Source: Bagarius yarrelli (lineage: Eukaryota; Chordata; Actinopteri; Siluriformes; Sisoridae). From it: DNA of 64,000 nucleotides. The notes under the pieces were generated by a model. It was not told the origin of the DNA. It did not search any database and worked only from the letters and a program-made list of their open reading frames with translations. The DNA is taken from NCBI GenBank assembly GCA_005784505.1, contig VCAZ01000027.1, forward strand, positions 2,770,765 to 2,834,764, given 5' to 3'. Below, one piece after another: positions 14,101-27,800 of this stretch (the stretch's first letter is position 1; each line of letters opens with the position of its first letter). A program made the translations under genes and the position numbers.

Positions 14101-17100
14101 GCATAAAAAAAAATCAATACCTGTACAGCATTTAAGGCTCTTTATCTGTAAAATGACTTTAAAAGCAGCAATTAAATGGCGCGCATTGATGGCAGGACAT
14201 GCAGAAACTGAATGCCTCAGTTTATCATAACAATCATAGTTACCACACTAATCAAGCTCTGAATAATGCTTCTTGTAAAGATGCTATGGAAAGATGATAT
14301 TCTAAGCAATTCAATAAGCTAAGTTTTAAATACCGGAGACTTCTTGAGTTCTGGAAAATATGCACAAAGCTTAGGCCACAGCGTGTCAAATCTCATTTAA
14401 AATAAATTTTCATGTGTCCACATCAGCTAGACTCCAATCAACTGCAGAACTTTAATTGCTTTTAATTGCTTTAAAAGCATTCTAAAAGTATAAAAATACA
14501 CAGACAAGCATGCTGCCTTTCTGTTTGAAAAGTTCTATTCTCTCTAGAAAGTTTGCATTTAAGTTTGAAAGCAGAAAGTCTGGTGTCCCTCTGTTGTCTG
14601 ACCTGGCAGATTAAGACGACAGGGTCCTCATGCCAATGCCTTTGGTTGATCACTTTGTTCCAGAGAGCAAGCAGCCTACAATCATTTTTCAGCAGAGCTT
14701 CAACAATCGCCCTGGCTTAGATAAATAATCTCTATCAAAAGTGGAAAACGTCTCGGTTACATATGGTAACCCTGATGTAGGCAACAAAGACATTGTGTGG
14801 AGTGACCACACTAGGGGTTGTGTTTGGTAGCCCAAAGTACCTCTGATCTGTTTCAAAAATGCCATCTAAATTGGACGAGCAGAATTTGCGTAGCCGGTCA
14901 TGCCCCACAGTTCCGGGTATAAATGGACCGGTCGCGATTCAGTTAATTGTTCTGTTCTTAGGAGCAGAATGACGACTTCCCCGAAGCCATTTTGTGCAGT
15001 GGCATGAATGACACAACGTTTTCGATCCCTCCATCAGGAATGCGTAACAAAGAAATTCCCTTTTTGCTATTTACATTAACATGGTGTCGAGTATAAAGGG
15101 TCCCTATACTACACGCCATTGTGCCAGACTGCATCAGGGGTCTACCGAAGGTAAGTGCCGACAGGAATCAGCGTGTCGAAGCGCAGCCTTACTCATGACC
15201 TACAAGTGTGCAGGAGCACCTCATCTCCTCCCACAAGGAGGAGGATATAGCTTAGGCTAAGATCCTTCCTAATACTTACCATTTAATATTCCGCTGGGAG
15301 TCCTGACGCTGACACCCCACCGCGAGAGGTGGGGAACCCTACGGAGATCAAATCCTGCCAGCTATGGAGGTAGCATGTGAGGACTCACCTACAGACTGAC
15401 AAGAGGCGTACGACACAGGGTTTCAGAAAGGAAACTGTGTTCCCTGCATTAAGGATGAAGTCAGCCAGATGAAGACTGATGTGGCCGGTAGATTGCAGAA
15501 AAAACAAGATGCTTTATTTAACATGCAGGGTCAGTTTCTGCCAACTTAAGACTTTATAATACCTCTACAGGGACAGAGACACATCTTTGATGTACATTAA
15601 CTAACTAAAGCAGCCAGTGAGTGGCAGAATGACAAGACGCTCTTTTCCTTATTAAGTTTATCTCCCTGCTGGTTCTTAGTAAACCCACATTAATCTCAAC
15701 CAGATCTAGAAATGTGTCGATGTGTTACTTACAACGCTTTTGAAATCACCTGCGTGGATAGACCATGAGACCGTTTTGCACTAAAGCTACATTTGCATTC
15801 GATTCAATACACCTACGGACAGTTATGTCCTTATGTTCTCGGTTCTTATGCAACCAACATTTTCCTGTACATCGTGATCCTTTTTCTATATTCTTTGTGC
15901 TAGTAAGGAGCATCAAAAATAGAATGCAAAAAGTTTTTCGCATTTGTTTTAACTTTCTAGCTGTGTCAAATTAGGAGGAATCCAAGTAGACTTGTGTGAT
16001 CATAAATAAATAAATCGAATATCTCCAGTTTAACTTAATACATTTTGTAATTTTGTAAATACATCCAGGAAGGAGTTGACAGGGGCGCCTTTATGTTAAT
16101 AGCAAGGAGATGAATGGAAAAATTGTATTTATATATATAACACCTTTCGATTATTAAAATTTTTTACGAAAGATCATTTTGTCCATCGAGGATGCAAAGT
16201 TTTTTTTATATATGACATCTACATCAAGAAATCTGAACTTTTATGGATTGTGTGTGTGTTTACATTTGAATACCTCAGTAATCTGCAGATGCTGCTTCTG
16301 TAGCCGAGTCGCTGGCTAGCTGCTGCTACGCTGGGTGGAATAGGTGGTCTGGATGGAAAATAGCGCAGCGCAATTGCAAAGAGGACTGCAATTACCGCCA
16401 ATTCTGCAGTTAAACAAAACAGATACCAAAAGTAAGTTGTCATGTCATTAACTCTCTTTTAATACCGTGTACTTTAATAGCATGTATAGTTACATAGGCT
16501 ATCTTAGACCTTAAACTCACTATGAGAAAAAGGATCCCATTAACAGTCCTATTCATCTTGAGTTAACAAGAAGATGGAAAGATTCATAGCACAGTAAGGA
16601 AACACATAACGAGGCGACTGATCGTCTCATTAACCCTGCAATCGTAACTGAAATAAGTAATTCGACAGCCTCATATTTTGAGATGCTGTAGTTTATGCCT
16701 TGACTAATCTCAGTAGTATTTCTGCGTATTACAACATAGAGCTGTGAAACTCTTAAACCGGACTGATCAGACAAGGTTTCTATAACAGCAGCTGTGACAG
16801 CAGTCATTGCCGTAGTTGGCTGTATATAAAAAGATTACAAGAACAGTTTTAAATGTATTTAAATGCTCTAATAATAATTTTTATAGCACCAGCCGATTCA
16901 TAGGGACTTGCATCATGGATGCTCGACATGATCTGAAAATATTTATACACTTAAATGTATAATGTATATGTATATATTTATACATATTATGCCAAGAAGT
17001 CAGTTAAGTTGTTAAATCTTTCTTGCATATTTTTTTCCAATCCACATGATTAAAAGAAAACAAATGTATTAGAAATCATATGGATTTTCAAATTTTAGGG

Positions 17101-18837
17101 CAGTCTGACTGAATTTCTTTTTTTCTAAACGACATGTCAAAAAATATGAATTCATTCTATTGTGTAGTGTTGCGTATGGCTGGACATTTACATCTGAATA
17201 GTAAATCCAAGAGATTTGTTCTCAGATAAAAAAAAAAAAAACTTTCACATTTAAGTAAGCCTCTGCTTTATTCTGTTTCGGGGCAGGATTTCTTTTCAGC
17301 CCTAAATGCTTTAATTTTCTGACTCAGTTAAGCAGCACAATGACAGCATCTCCATTAGATACAGGTGAAGTCTAAGGTTCTTTGATTTTGTCTCTATATC
17401 AGCACTAAGACTGCTTTTTGGAGCAGAGAAGAAAGGCACTAATGTAGAAAGAGTTTTTTTTATATTCGAAGGAGACTGACCTGCATAGAGAACATACTGT
17501 ATCCTGGTTCTGATGTACTCTGGGTCCCAATGTGTGACACTTTTCACTATTTGTGTATCATTCGGTGCTGGTACAGCCAGAGGACCGATCAGGAAAGAGC
17601 AGGCTGCTCCAAGGTAACCGACTAACGATGCAACAGCTGTGGCTGTAGCTCTTTCGTCTGGAGCAAACCATGTGGTGGAAAGTAGAGGGCCGGCACTCAT
17701 AAGGGTTGGACCGGCTAAACCATTAAAAAGCTGCCCACTATGTATTAACCTGAAAGTAAAAAAATATATATATATGTTCATAGACTTTTTACAATCCCAC
17801 TATATTAAGCACACCACCACCAGTTTAAATAAAAATATTGCCCTGCTCTGGATCTACTTATCATATATAGATCTCTGCATCAAGATACACACTGAATAAG
17901 GATGTAATTTCAGTAAATGACATTTTGAGTAAGACATCTAATAATTCTGGACAGAAGCAGCTGACCAACAGACGCATCACAGGGTTTGCTGGGAGGTGTT
18001 AACAAATTTTTTTTTAGGACTACACCACTGATATTGTAGCATTAAGATTTGTTTTTCCCAAAATAAAAAGGCTTGAAATTCTTTTTCTATGTTATGTGAT
18101 GTGCAAAAAAATCATGATTGATCAGTCCAGACCACCATCTTCCATCGTTCCACGCATGCACAGTTACATGCACATTGTGGGTGATTTTGGTGTTGGACAG
18201 TTGGACTTTTTGAAGAAGACATTCTCGATAATCTAGGCATTCTGGACACAAGCAGGTGGCCATCAGAGGCGTCAATGGGTTTGGTGGGAGGTGATAATTA
18301 TATATCTCTTTTTTTTAGGACAACACCACTGATGCTGTCACATTAAGGTTTGTCTTTCCTGAAGTTAAAAGACCTGAAATTCTTTCCTTGCCTCTCTGTG
18401 ATGTTCGAAAAAAATCTCGATTAGTCCAGACCACCTTCGTCTATCGTTCTACGCTCCAGTTCTCGAATTTATCAAATTGCTCAGTTGTATTAAAGAGATA
18501 AATGTCAGTCACACTGGATAAGGGCGTCTGTCAAATGCTGTAAATGTTAATGTAAATAGTGTTGGACAGGGGTCAGTGTGGGCACTGACAGTCTGACAGA
18601 TGCTTTGACCCAGTCATCTAGCCTATACAATTGTCAAGGTTTCACAGATCTTTACGCTGGGACATTTTCCACCTCCATCACATCAACTTCAAGACCTAAC
18701 TGTTTACTTGCTGCCTAATATATCCCACCTTGTGACAGGTGACACTTTAACGAGATAATAAATCTTTACTTCAACTGTCAATCACTTAAATGTTATGGCT
18801 ATTATACGTGCATACATCTGTTCATCTATTTATTTTT

Positions 18838-18873
<36 letters not shown>

Positions 18874-21800
18874 AGTAAAGAAAAACTTTTTTTTTTAACT
18901 TGTGAGAAGTGAACTGGAGAAAATAAAGTCTCGGGTATGGAGCCTTTCAATGGTTTTGTGCTTTTAACTATTCTGGGACGATGCCTGTCCCCAGTGCAGT
19001 GTGAGAGCCACCACAGATAGCAGCACTGAATCCCTTTCCATCTGCTACAGCCGATATGTAAACATTTGCAATCTGAAGCGAAGGAAAGAATGAATGCACA
19101 ATATGACAAAGAGCAGGATATTTAAATAATCTTTCCACAAATAAATTTTTTTCAATGAGATTTTTTACAGCTATAATTATTAGGGTGTTGTTTTTTTTGT
19201 AACGAAGCAGTTCAAGAGATCACAGCATTAAATTTAAACTTAATACACAGTGCCGGACTTTAGTAAATTTAAAATAAAAGGAAATTTACTGTATATCTAA
19301 AACACTAACGATGCACTATATTGCCAAACGTTTGTGCAATATACAGCCATCAGAATCATGTGTTTTTAAGCATCTTATTCTCTTATTCATCTTATTTACA
19401 TTTTGCTGTTGGATTGAGGTTCACTATTCTAGTAAAATGTTTCATTAAAATTTGTAGCTTGAACGTAAAATCTGGGTTTATTATGCTACAATAGTATTAG
19501 TGAGATCAGACACTAACGTCAGGTAAGGATGTCTGTGGAGGAGTCGGTGTTCCAGTTCATCCCAAAGGTGGACTTTGTGCAAAACACTCAAGTTTTTGAG
19601 GGCTATCCAATCATAACACACCGTGTCCTAATGGAGATCAGGGGCTTTGTGCATCGTCATGCTGGAACAGTGTTGGAGTCTCTTAGTTCCAGTGAAGGAA
19701 TAATGTAATGCTGCAACATACAAAAATATTCTAGACAATTTTGCGCTTCCAAATTTGTAGCAACATTTTGGAGAGGAACCACATATGAATCTAAGGGTCA
19801 GGTGACCACAAACTTTTGGCAATATAGTGCCAAAATATCTTCTTGATGTCAGCCAGTAACAACACTCCATTCGTTACATTTCCAAACAATGGCACCACAA
19901 GTGAAGACATCAGGATGGTTTCAGGTCAAAACATCCTGCATGGTCAAAAACATGCTCCAAGAAACTCTAAATTGGGATTAAGCGGATCTGTAGGATTTGT
20001 AGCACAGAGAGAAACAGCCAAGAAACTCGGGTGTAAATTTCATGAGTCCAGGGATTCCGTGAACTCTAAGGATTTATTGAGTGCCCTCTAGTGGAAGAAC
20101 TAAGGCAAAAGCAGTCAAAATCCCTACTGACTCAGGACATGTGAGACTCAGATCTGTTCAAGAAATGATTCAAAAGGATTCGAATCTACATAAATTGACC
20201 AAGCACAAATCTGACTGGTCAGTAAATCAGCGGGTCAATAATTTTACGTAAAAGAATAAATGAATCTGTAGTTCAAACACAATACTGTATCTGTACTAAC
20301 ATTCACACAGGGGCTTGCATGGTGAATGATCCAGTAAATTCAAAAGGATATCCAAAACATCAGTATGTTGAAGATTTCTGCAAGGAGCTTTATTAGCGTT
20401 ACTTGTTCGCATTTTTGAAAGACACTTTCTGTGTGAGTGATGTGTCATCAGTCAGAGGAAAATGAGTTACTGTCAGTTTTAACCCACACAAAAAAAAATC
20501 TTTAAGTCAGAGTACCTTGAGTTTACTCAGAAAAGTGACAAGCTACATTTGTCTGTTTTATTAGATTCAAGCAAGAACGACTGTGTAGAGCTGTATATAT
20601 TGATGGACAAAATTTTGTAAAAAGCTGAACACCGCACTTGTATGACCTTAGTTCCACGGTTTACATTTACATTTACAGCATTGGGAGATGCCCTTATCCA
20701 GAGCGACATTCATCTTTTTTATACAACTGAGCAATTAGGGTTGAGAACCTTGCTCAGGGGGCTCATAAGTGGCAGCATGGTGATGCTTGGAATTGAACCC
20801 TGATCCTCCAGTTAGCAGACCAACACCTTAACCACTGCATTAAATGTGGAAATTTGCTTATTCAGCCACAATATTAATCAATGGGTTTAGATAAGTAGGT
20901 CTGTTGTTCAGTGTTCCAGTTCATCCCAAAGGTGTTCAGTGGAATTAAGTTTAGGGCTCTGTGAAGGACGTTTGTTTTCTTCAACACAACCGTAACACAC
21001 TATAAAGTCTGCATGAAGCGTAGGGACTTTGTGCACAGGAGTAGTGTCATGCTAACATTCCAGTTATAATATAGTGACAGCTAAATAGGGTTAGTCTCTA
21101 TCTCTCAACTAAAATCAAAAATCTCTAGCTGTACGTAAAAAAGCAAGTCTTTCTTGCAAGACCAATCAGTAAGAGCACTGATCTACTCCACAGCTTTCTC
21201 GACAACACTTATCTCACCCTCCACGTCACCCTGTTGTGCCCTCTTTTTTTGTCCTTTAATATTTTACACGTTCTTTTCATGACAGGCTTTTCATCCTACC
21301 TATAGTATACCCTATCCAGTTGAAACTCCGGTGCTTATGATAGGACTTATTATCATGGTAATATGTTCTGTATAATGTAATTGAGGTAGTGGACAGGTTT
21401 TGAATGAGAGCTAAATTGAAACACTGCTTCCTCTGAAAGAGCAAAAAGCTTTGATATTTGCATATTGTGAGGCCAGAGTCCAAATCTGAAGTTTTCCACA
21501 GTTAAAAAAGATTTTTGTGGGATTTTTAAAAAATTTAAAAAACGATACCAATTCAGACAATAACGATGGCAGACGTAACACGCAGTATTGCCACAGACTT
21601 TCATTTACCAAGCTGATTCACTTTCTTTCTAATTACTGTATGTAACAAAGTCTCTGTGTCCCGCTGTAGGATCTGGCTTTAGAATCAGCTGACACGCAAG
21701 AACAGCAGTGTGGAAGCACAAGCTTGAAAATTTGCGATTGAGCCAGAGTCCGTAGAGAAAGCCTGAGTGCGGAGGGAGCATTTAGACAGAGATTATTAAT

Positions 21801-24800
21801 GTGATAAATATCGATAAGCTGTGGCAGAGGAAGTCTCAGTGCACTCTGATTAAACTGCTTTTGGGTGAAATGTTTCCATTAGCGCTCTCTAATTGTACCT
21901 AATTGTCCCCTACTAAGAGAAAGCCAGTTTCAGCCGAAGAGATACTATGGATGGCTAGCTTCCATATCACCAAATTATAAAAATTAAAGCTGCAAATAAA
22001 TTAATTATTGATATGTGTATACAATAGTGCTACTACATTTTTGTTCTGGATTGGTCAGTTATCAGTAATTGACCGCAGCAGCATGTGCCGCACTCTAATT
22101 GCACCGTTTTAGAAATTACTGCAGGGCTACTTGTTTCTCTAATGCTGAGGAATATTACAAAAACATGTCAAACTAAAGATATAGTATTTAATAACTACAA
22201 GAATACGGATTAAAACACTTTGCTACTGAACATGCAGTTATTGAAAAATAACGAATATAATAATAAATAAAAAAAACGGCACCAAATTTTGGGTGGTGCC
22301 GGTAACATTGCTTGTCAGCTTGCACCCCTCCACCCCACTGCTAGTAATGATAGCACACGTTATATAATAATGCCATTATATATGTTAATAATTGCATTAT
22401 TTTATAAAAGGCATTGGACAGAATATCTGGCCAGGAGCAGATTTTAAAGTCATTTGAAATGATGGAGGTCGAAGTGGCATGACAATAAGATTAAGGCCAA
22501 AATAATCACCATTTCAATACAGCAGCCTGAACTTGCTAATCAGTGTCTGCACTTGTTGTTTGCATACATTTGTTGCAACACTTGCAATTTGCTTTGATTT
22601 GAGAGCAATCACTGGCATTCCCTATCAGCAACTACTGCAGTAATAGAAGTTCTCATGTCGGCAGTACAGATGCAGACATCAGCGGTTTTCCTCTGTAGGT
22701 AAGACAGTGGATTCCTATAAAGACAAAAGATTCTATTTACAAAAATAAAATCTTTCCCAGATTGAATCTCATTCGGAAATCCAAATATAGCCCGTAAGAA
22801 TTCCATTAACCAAGCATTTCCTGCATCTTATATACACATTCCTTTGACATCTGCCACCAATATATCTGAAACAATCCTGATCCAAGCGTCTGCCTCTACT
22901 GATCTCATCTTAAAGATATGGAAACTGTATTGTTTTTCTCTGCAATATTGTTTTTATTTATTTTTGTATGAGCACCAGAAACCAAACACCATTTAACCCC
23001 CAACCCAACACACACACGCACACACACACACGCACACACACGCACACACACACAGAGGCGACTAGGATAAATATATATTTGTTTCCTAGATATAAATTAT
23101 GCATATATACAACATTACAAAAGTCAAAACACATAAACTAGAACATAAATTGTTTCTTTTTAAAAATATAATTCTTATTCTTTAACAAAATATCAGCCTT
23201 AATCTTTATGGCAGATGAGACAATACTGTACGGTAACGGATTCCCAACTATTAAACACCATAGTCACACTTAGCTGCTGCTATATGCAATCCTAACGAAC
23301 ATCTTTCCCAGTAACTCTGTGAGTAATTGTACTAATACCATTAATTTATTTTGCAAATAATTGAACGAAAATAAGATTTAATTAACACGAAAGCATTTGT
23401 TTGTCATATAATTATCCTTACGTTTACCCTATCTCCATCATTAACCACTGTCATCTTTCCTCTTTTCCTCCTCTTCTTGCTTTTTTTCCACTTCTGGACG
23501 ACAGACGGATAAATCCACTTCACGTTTAAATTAGCAAATACACAAGTAGTTGCTGAACTAGTTTGAAAACAGAAGCCAATGCATCTTGACTGAAGGAAAA
23601 AACAACCACATCCAGTGTAATGCAAGACATGTTATTTTAATAAGGACATATCCGATTGTTCAAATGGTCACCTTTTGCCCTATTACTATGCCCTAGTACT
23701 TATTACTACATACACACACACACACAAACACAAGCCAGACTGAACTAAAGCACACACATGAAATGTTCCAATCCCTCAGTATGATTTTCCAAGCCATAAA
23801 CACGGTAATCTGTAGTGCCACCTGCATAAAAGGCGGGTAACAATGTTGGAACCCCCAAAGATATCAATTTTAATTTCGGCTGCAGTCAAAGTTATGTCAC
23901 AGTAGACGGGAAAATCTATCTTGCCAGAAAACATGAAGGGTAGAACCAAAAACATGACTTCCTGCCGCACACTTGCATCGATCACAAGCTTGAGACACAG
24001 CTGGATGAGCTAGTTTTGCCTCAGAACAAAAAAAGTTTGTGTCACATTTTAAACTGTATTTTTATCCAGAGTCTTGCTTTGGACACTGAATTGTTAAAAC
24101 AGACATTGCCCTACGTGCTTGGCAAATCAACAAAACAACAATTGCACTTCAGGTCTGAATTGGCTCAGACGAGCATCGTTCCCCTCGGCTGAGGCCATTG
24201 ATAAAGATATTGGCTACTATGGAGACAAGCACAGGGATAAGAAGGACTATTTTTTCACTCGCAATGCGAGTGCTGACACCTATTGGTGAAAAATGTATTT
24301 CCTTCTTCTGTCAATTTATGCTTGCATTGATATTCACATTAGCCATACAGAGGCTTAGCAGTTTTTATAACATAGAGTTCCGGACACACAGTTCATCGTA
24401 CACACTGTTTCAACACCTTAGCTCAAATATAAATACACAAGCAAGCTCAAAGGCTTAGAAACACATGTAATAAATCCACAGCATAGGGTGAAATCTCACT
24501 TTTTGCAATGCAAGCATTGTAACGCCACGGCTGGGTGTGAATCAAAAAGCCTAACACAAACATCAAACAATCATTTTATTCTTCACAGCAAATAATCATA
24601 CCGAGCAGGGAAACATAATGCATAATGGAGGCAGATGCTTGCTTTTGAATTCTCTGTGTTAATATTATACTATCGTACTAATTTAAGGGTGCATTTTGGC
24701 ACACAGAAGAGAAAATAGAAAATAGTATTATTCCACAGCTTATTATAGGAATGGGCACCACTAGCAATTTTTGGGCCTACGTACTATTACATTCGTGCTA

Positions 24801-27800
24801 GTACTGTTACTACAGTGGCGGCTCAAATGGTTAAGGTACTGAGCTGGAAGAACTCGGTTCAAGCCTCGCCACTGCCAGTCTGCCACTGTTGGGTTGAGCA
24901 AGACACTTTACCTTTTCTGCTCCAGGGGCACTGCATCATAGCTGACCAAACCTTTGACCCCAACTTTCTAAGATATGCAAGAAAAGACATTTCACTGTGC
25001 TGTAGAGCAGTGGTTCCCAACCTTTTTTGTCCGAGACCCCCCTTTTCCCAAGAAAAAACTTTATAGCCCGCTTAAAGTTTAAGGCCTTTTGCTGGCAGCA
25101 CCATGTCCAACATTCTCCTACCAATATTTCCACTATCCCTCCTATGGAAATGAAACCAATCTCAATCTGGCGTCTCTGACTTTGTCCTCAAAACGTCTAA
25201 CATGAGCCATTTGCCATCCTCATCACTCCCAAAGAGAACCCCCCAACATCTTCAGCTCTGCTACTGTACCTGCAACATGGTCCCCTGTCTCTTCCTCACT
25301 GCCACTTGGTCTACTCATACAACAAAGATGCTCTAACGACTGTATTATACAGTTTCTCCTTGATTCTTGCTGATATTTTTTTTCTGTCACACATCGCTAC
25401 CGACACATTTCTCCAACCTTTTTAACCTTCCTGTACTCGTTTCTTGACCTCTTTTACACAGTCTCTGACGCTCTGGACTGTTGACCCGCTAGTAATTAAA
25501 GTCCTGTACCTTCTTCACCTCTTTGCCCTGTAATCTCAAAACTAAACCACTGATTGTTGATGTTTAAAAAACACCATCTGTGAAAAAGTGGCTTTCTTAA
25601 TCTCTCAGTGCAGTAACGTCATTACATGCAGTTAATTATTAAGAAACAAAACAGGCAACGTATCCACAACAGAGTGGTGTTATGCAGCCTCATGCTAAGC
25701 AAAAAAAAAAAAAGCTGATTCCACCCCAAAGTTAATTATTTTTAAATAATACCCTAGGTGGCTTAATTGCTCTTAAAACTCAGCAGTTTGTTAATCATTA
25801 AAAGTTCATTTAAGTACAACATTCATCATACTTTTTAAATTATTAGGTTTAATGGTGTAAAACATCTTAACACAAGTTGGTGAAGATTATAATTTTACAG
25901 CAAATATAAATGACCATTCCCTGAGGATTTTTTTGCACAGAAAGCATCCTTTACATCAAAGTCACATGGTGCAGTAAAGTTTCTTTCTGTAATAAGCAGA
26001 GCTGTATATTGGCAAGGGCCTTGTGATATGTATCATAAATATCATGATACATGGGTCACACAATATATGGGGAAAAAAAATACATATTCCAACATGCAGT
26101 AATACAAAAACCAACAAATACAAAGCCAGAGGCACCCTTATTTCTTCTGCCATGCTTGATTCTAAGACAATGGCCGTATATATCAGCAACAACTACAGAG
26201 GCGGTGGAGGAAGTTGTATGACACACACTGAGAGTTTTAATTAAATGTTAACATGAATGTAAATCACTTTAAAATGAACAAAAGAAATGATGGTGAAATA
26301 TTCTTCTTTTTTTTCTGATTGCAATTAGAGACATGCTGTTACAGAAAATTAATCAACATCCTTGGAATAAGATAATTAAATAATTTAATTTTATTTTGTT
26401 CTGCTATGCATAGATTTAAAAACCCAGCACCCCATGTCCTGATGGTCTTCCACTGTCATTTTCTGTCACTTTTATAGGCACTTTACATCACAGCAAATAA
26501 AACTGGCCTTCAAGAAGGTTCAAGGCTCCTAAATATTGAATCAATAATCCACATAATGTCACAAACCATCAAACCACATCATAAAGTATGAGTAAGGGAG
26601 CATAAAAGAATGGCACTTGAAAGTGAATTAAATATGGATTCAAGCCATGTAAAAATTGCTCTGAAATTTATTATATGTTTTCCTTAGGACAGAGATGGTA
26701 ATTGTGCAATATAAATGACAATCTTACCAGCGTCTGTGCTGCAGGTTTGAGAGTGGAACACTGCGCAGAATGGAACCCAACAGCATGAAGAAGACTGTGA
26801 GCAGCAGAGAGGCCCGCAAACCTGCAACACAGGCCACACAAATAGTATGATAACAGAGAGAGAGGGTAAGCAAGCTATTCTTTATCAAAACACCTATTTT
26901 CATTTCAATTATTTTACCATTTATTTGTTTTCTGCAATAAACCGGCCTTTTATTTAAAGTTTATACATTATTCCTGCCCTGTATTTCGGAGATGGTGTCT
27001 AAATCCCCCAAGACCCTGCCTGAGATTAGGCAGTTTAAAGGATGAACCTCGTCTTGAAGCTGGATATGTTCAATACTTAAAGACATTTATTAAAGCTTTT
27101 TAATTAGCATAAATGAATGCAATATTTCTGATGTAATTAATCAGTTTTATTAGAAATATTTGTGGAAATGAGTTTTAGAAAATTGAGAACCTGAATGTTA
27201 AATTGTTTTTGTAAAAACAGTGGGTTTTAACTGTAATTCAATTTTATCCTCCTGTTTTATCATCCTTTTTTTCAAAAGAAACAATTATTTTATACTGTGC
27301 ATTAAATCTAAACACAAAGAAAGAAGCCACACACAATTTATAACTGCTGGTGTTGGCAAAATCAAAGATCTACTAATCATTCACAGCAACTCTGCAGGCA
27401 AGAGGTTGATTTGCTAGTGCTCGTCTTCAGAAGTAGGCAGGGGTGTAATCTAACATTTTGATATGTCTACCAGTTTTCTGTTTAACACACAAGTAAGAGT
27501 TTATTTGCAGAATGTTTTACGTCACTGAATATTTACTATCGCACATATTAATCATGATTTCTTGCAGATCATGACACAAAGCCTATAAAATCATTTTTGC
27601 AGTATGCTCCAGAGACAGCAATTTATTATAACATTTGTGGATTGGGTAAAACGAGGAGAGATACACCATCTGTCCAAGTCAACCTGGTTGTCTTCAGTTG
27701 TCTTCTTTGGTGAACTTGCCCAGGTGATCTGGGATCAATTGAAAGAGGTGTTGAAAGAGCGATAAAGCAAAAAGGGCAGAAACTCTGCCTGCTGTTAATG

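Noticed and set aside
16553..16807. 84-codon minus open frame upstream of slc49a4 exon 4
   Set aside because: It lies within intron 3 and does not resemble the family; exons 3 and 4 join directly in phase.
18087..18275. 62-codon minus open frame
   Set aside because: It falls inside the duplicated Tc1-like relic and has no transposase motif.
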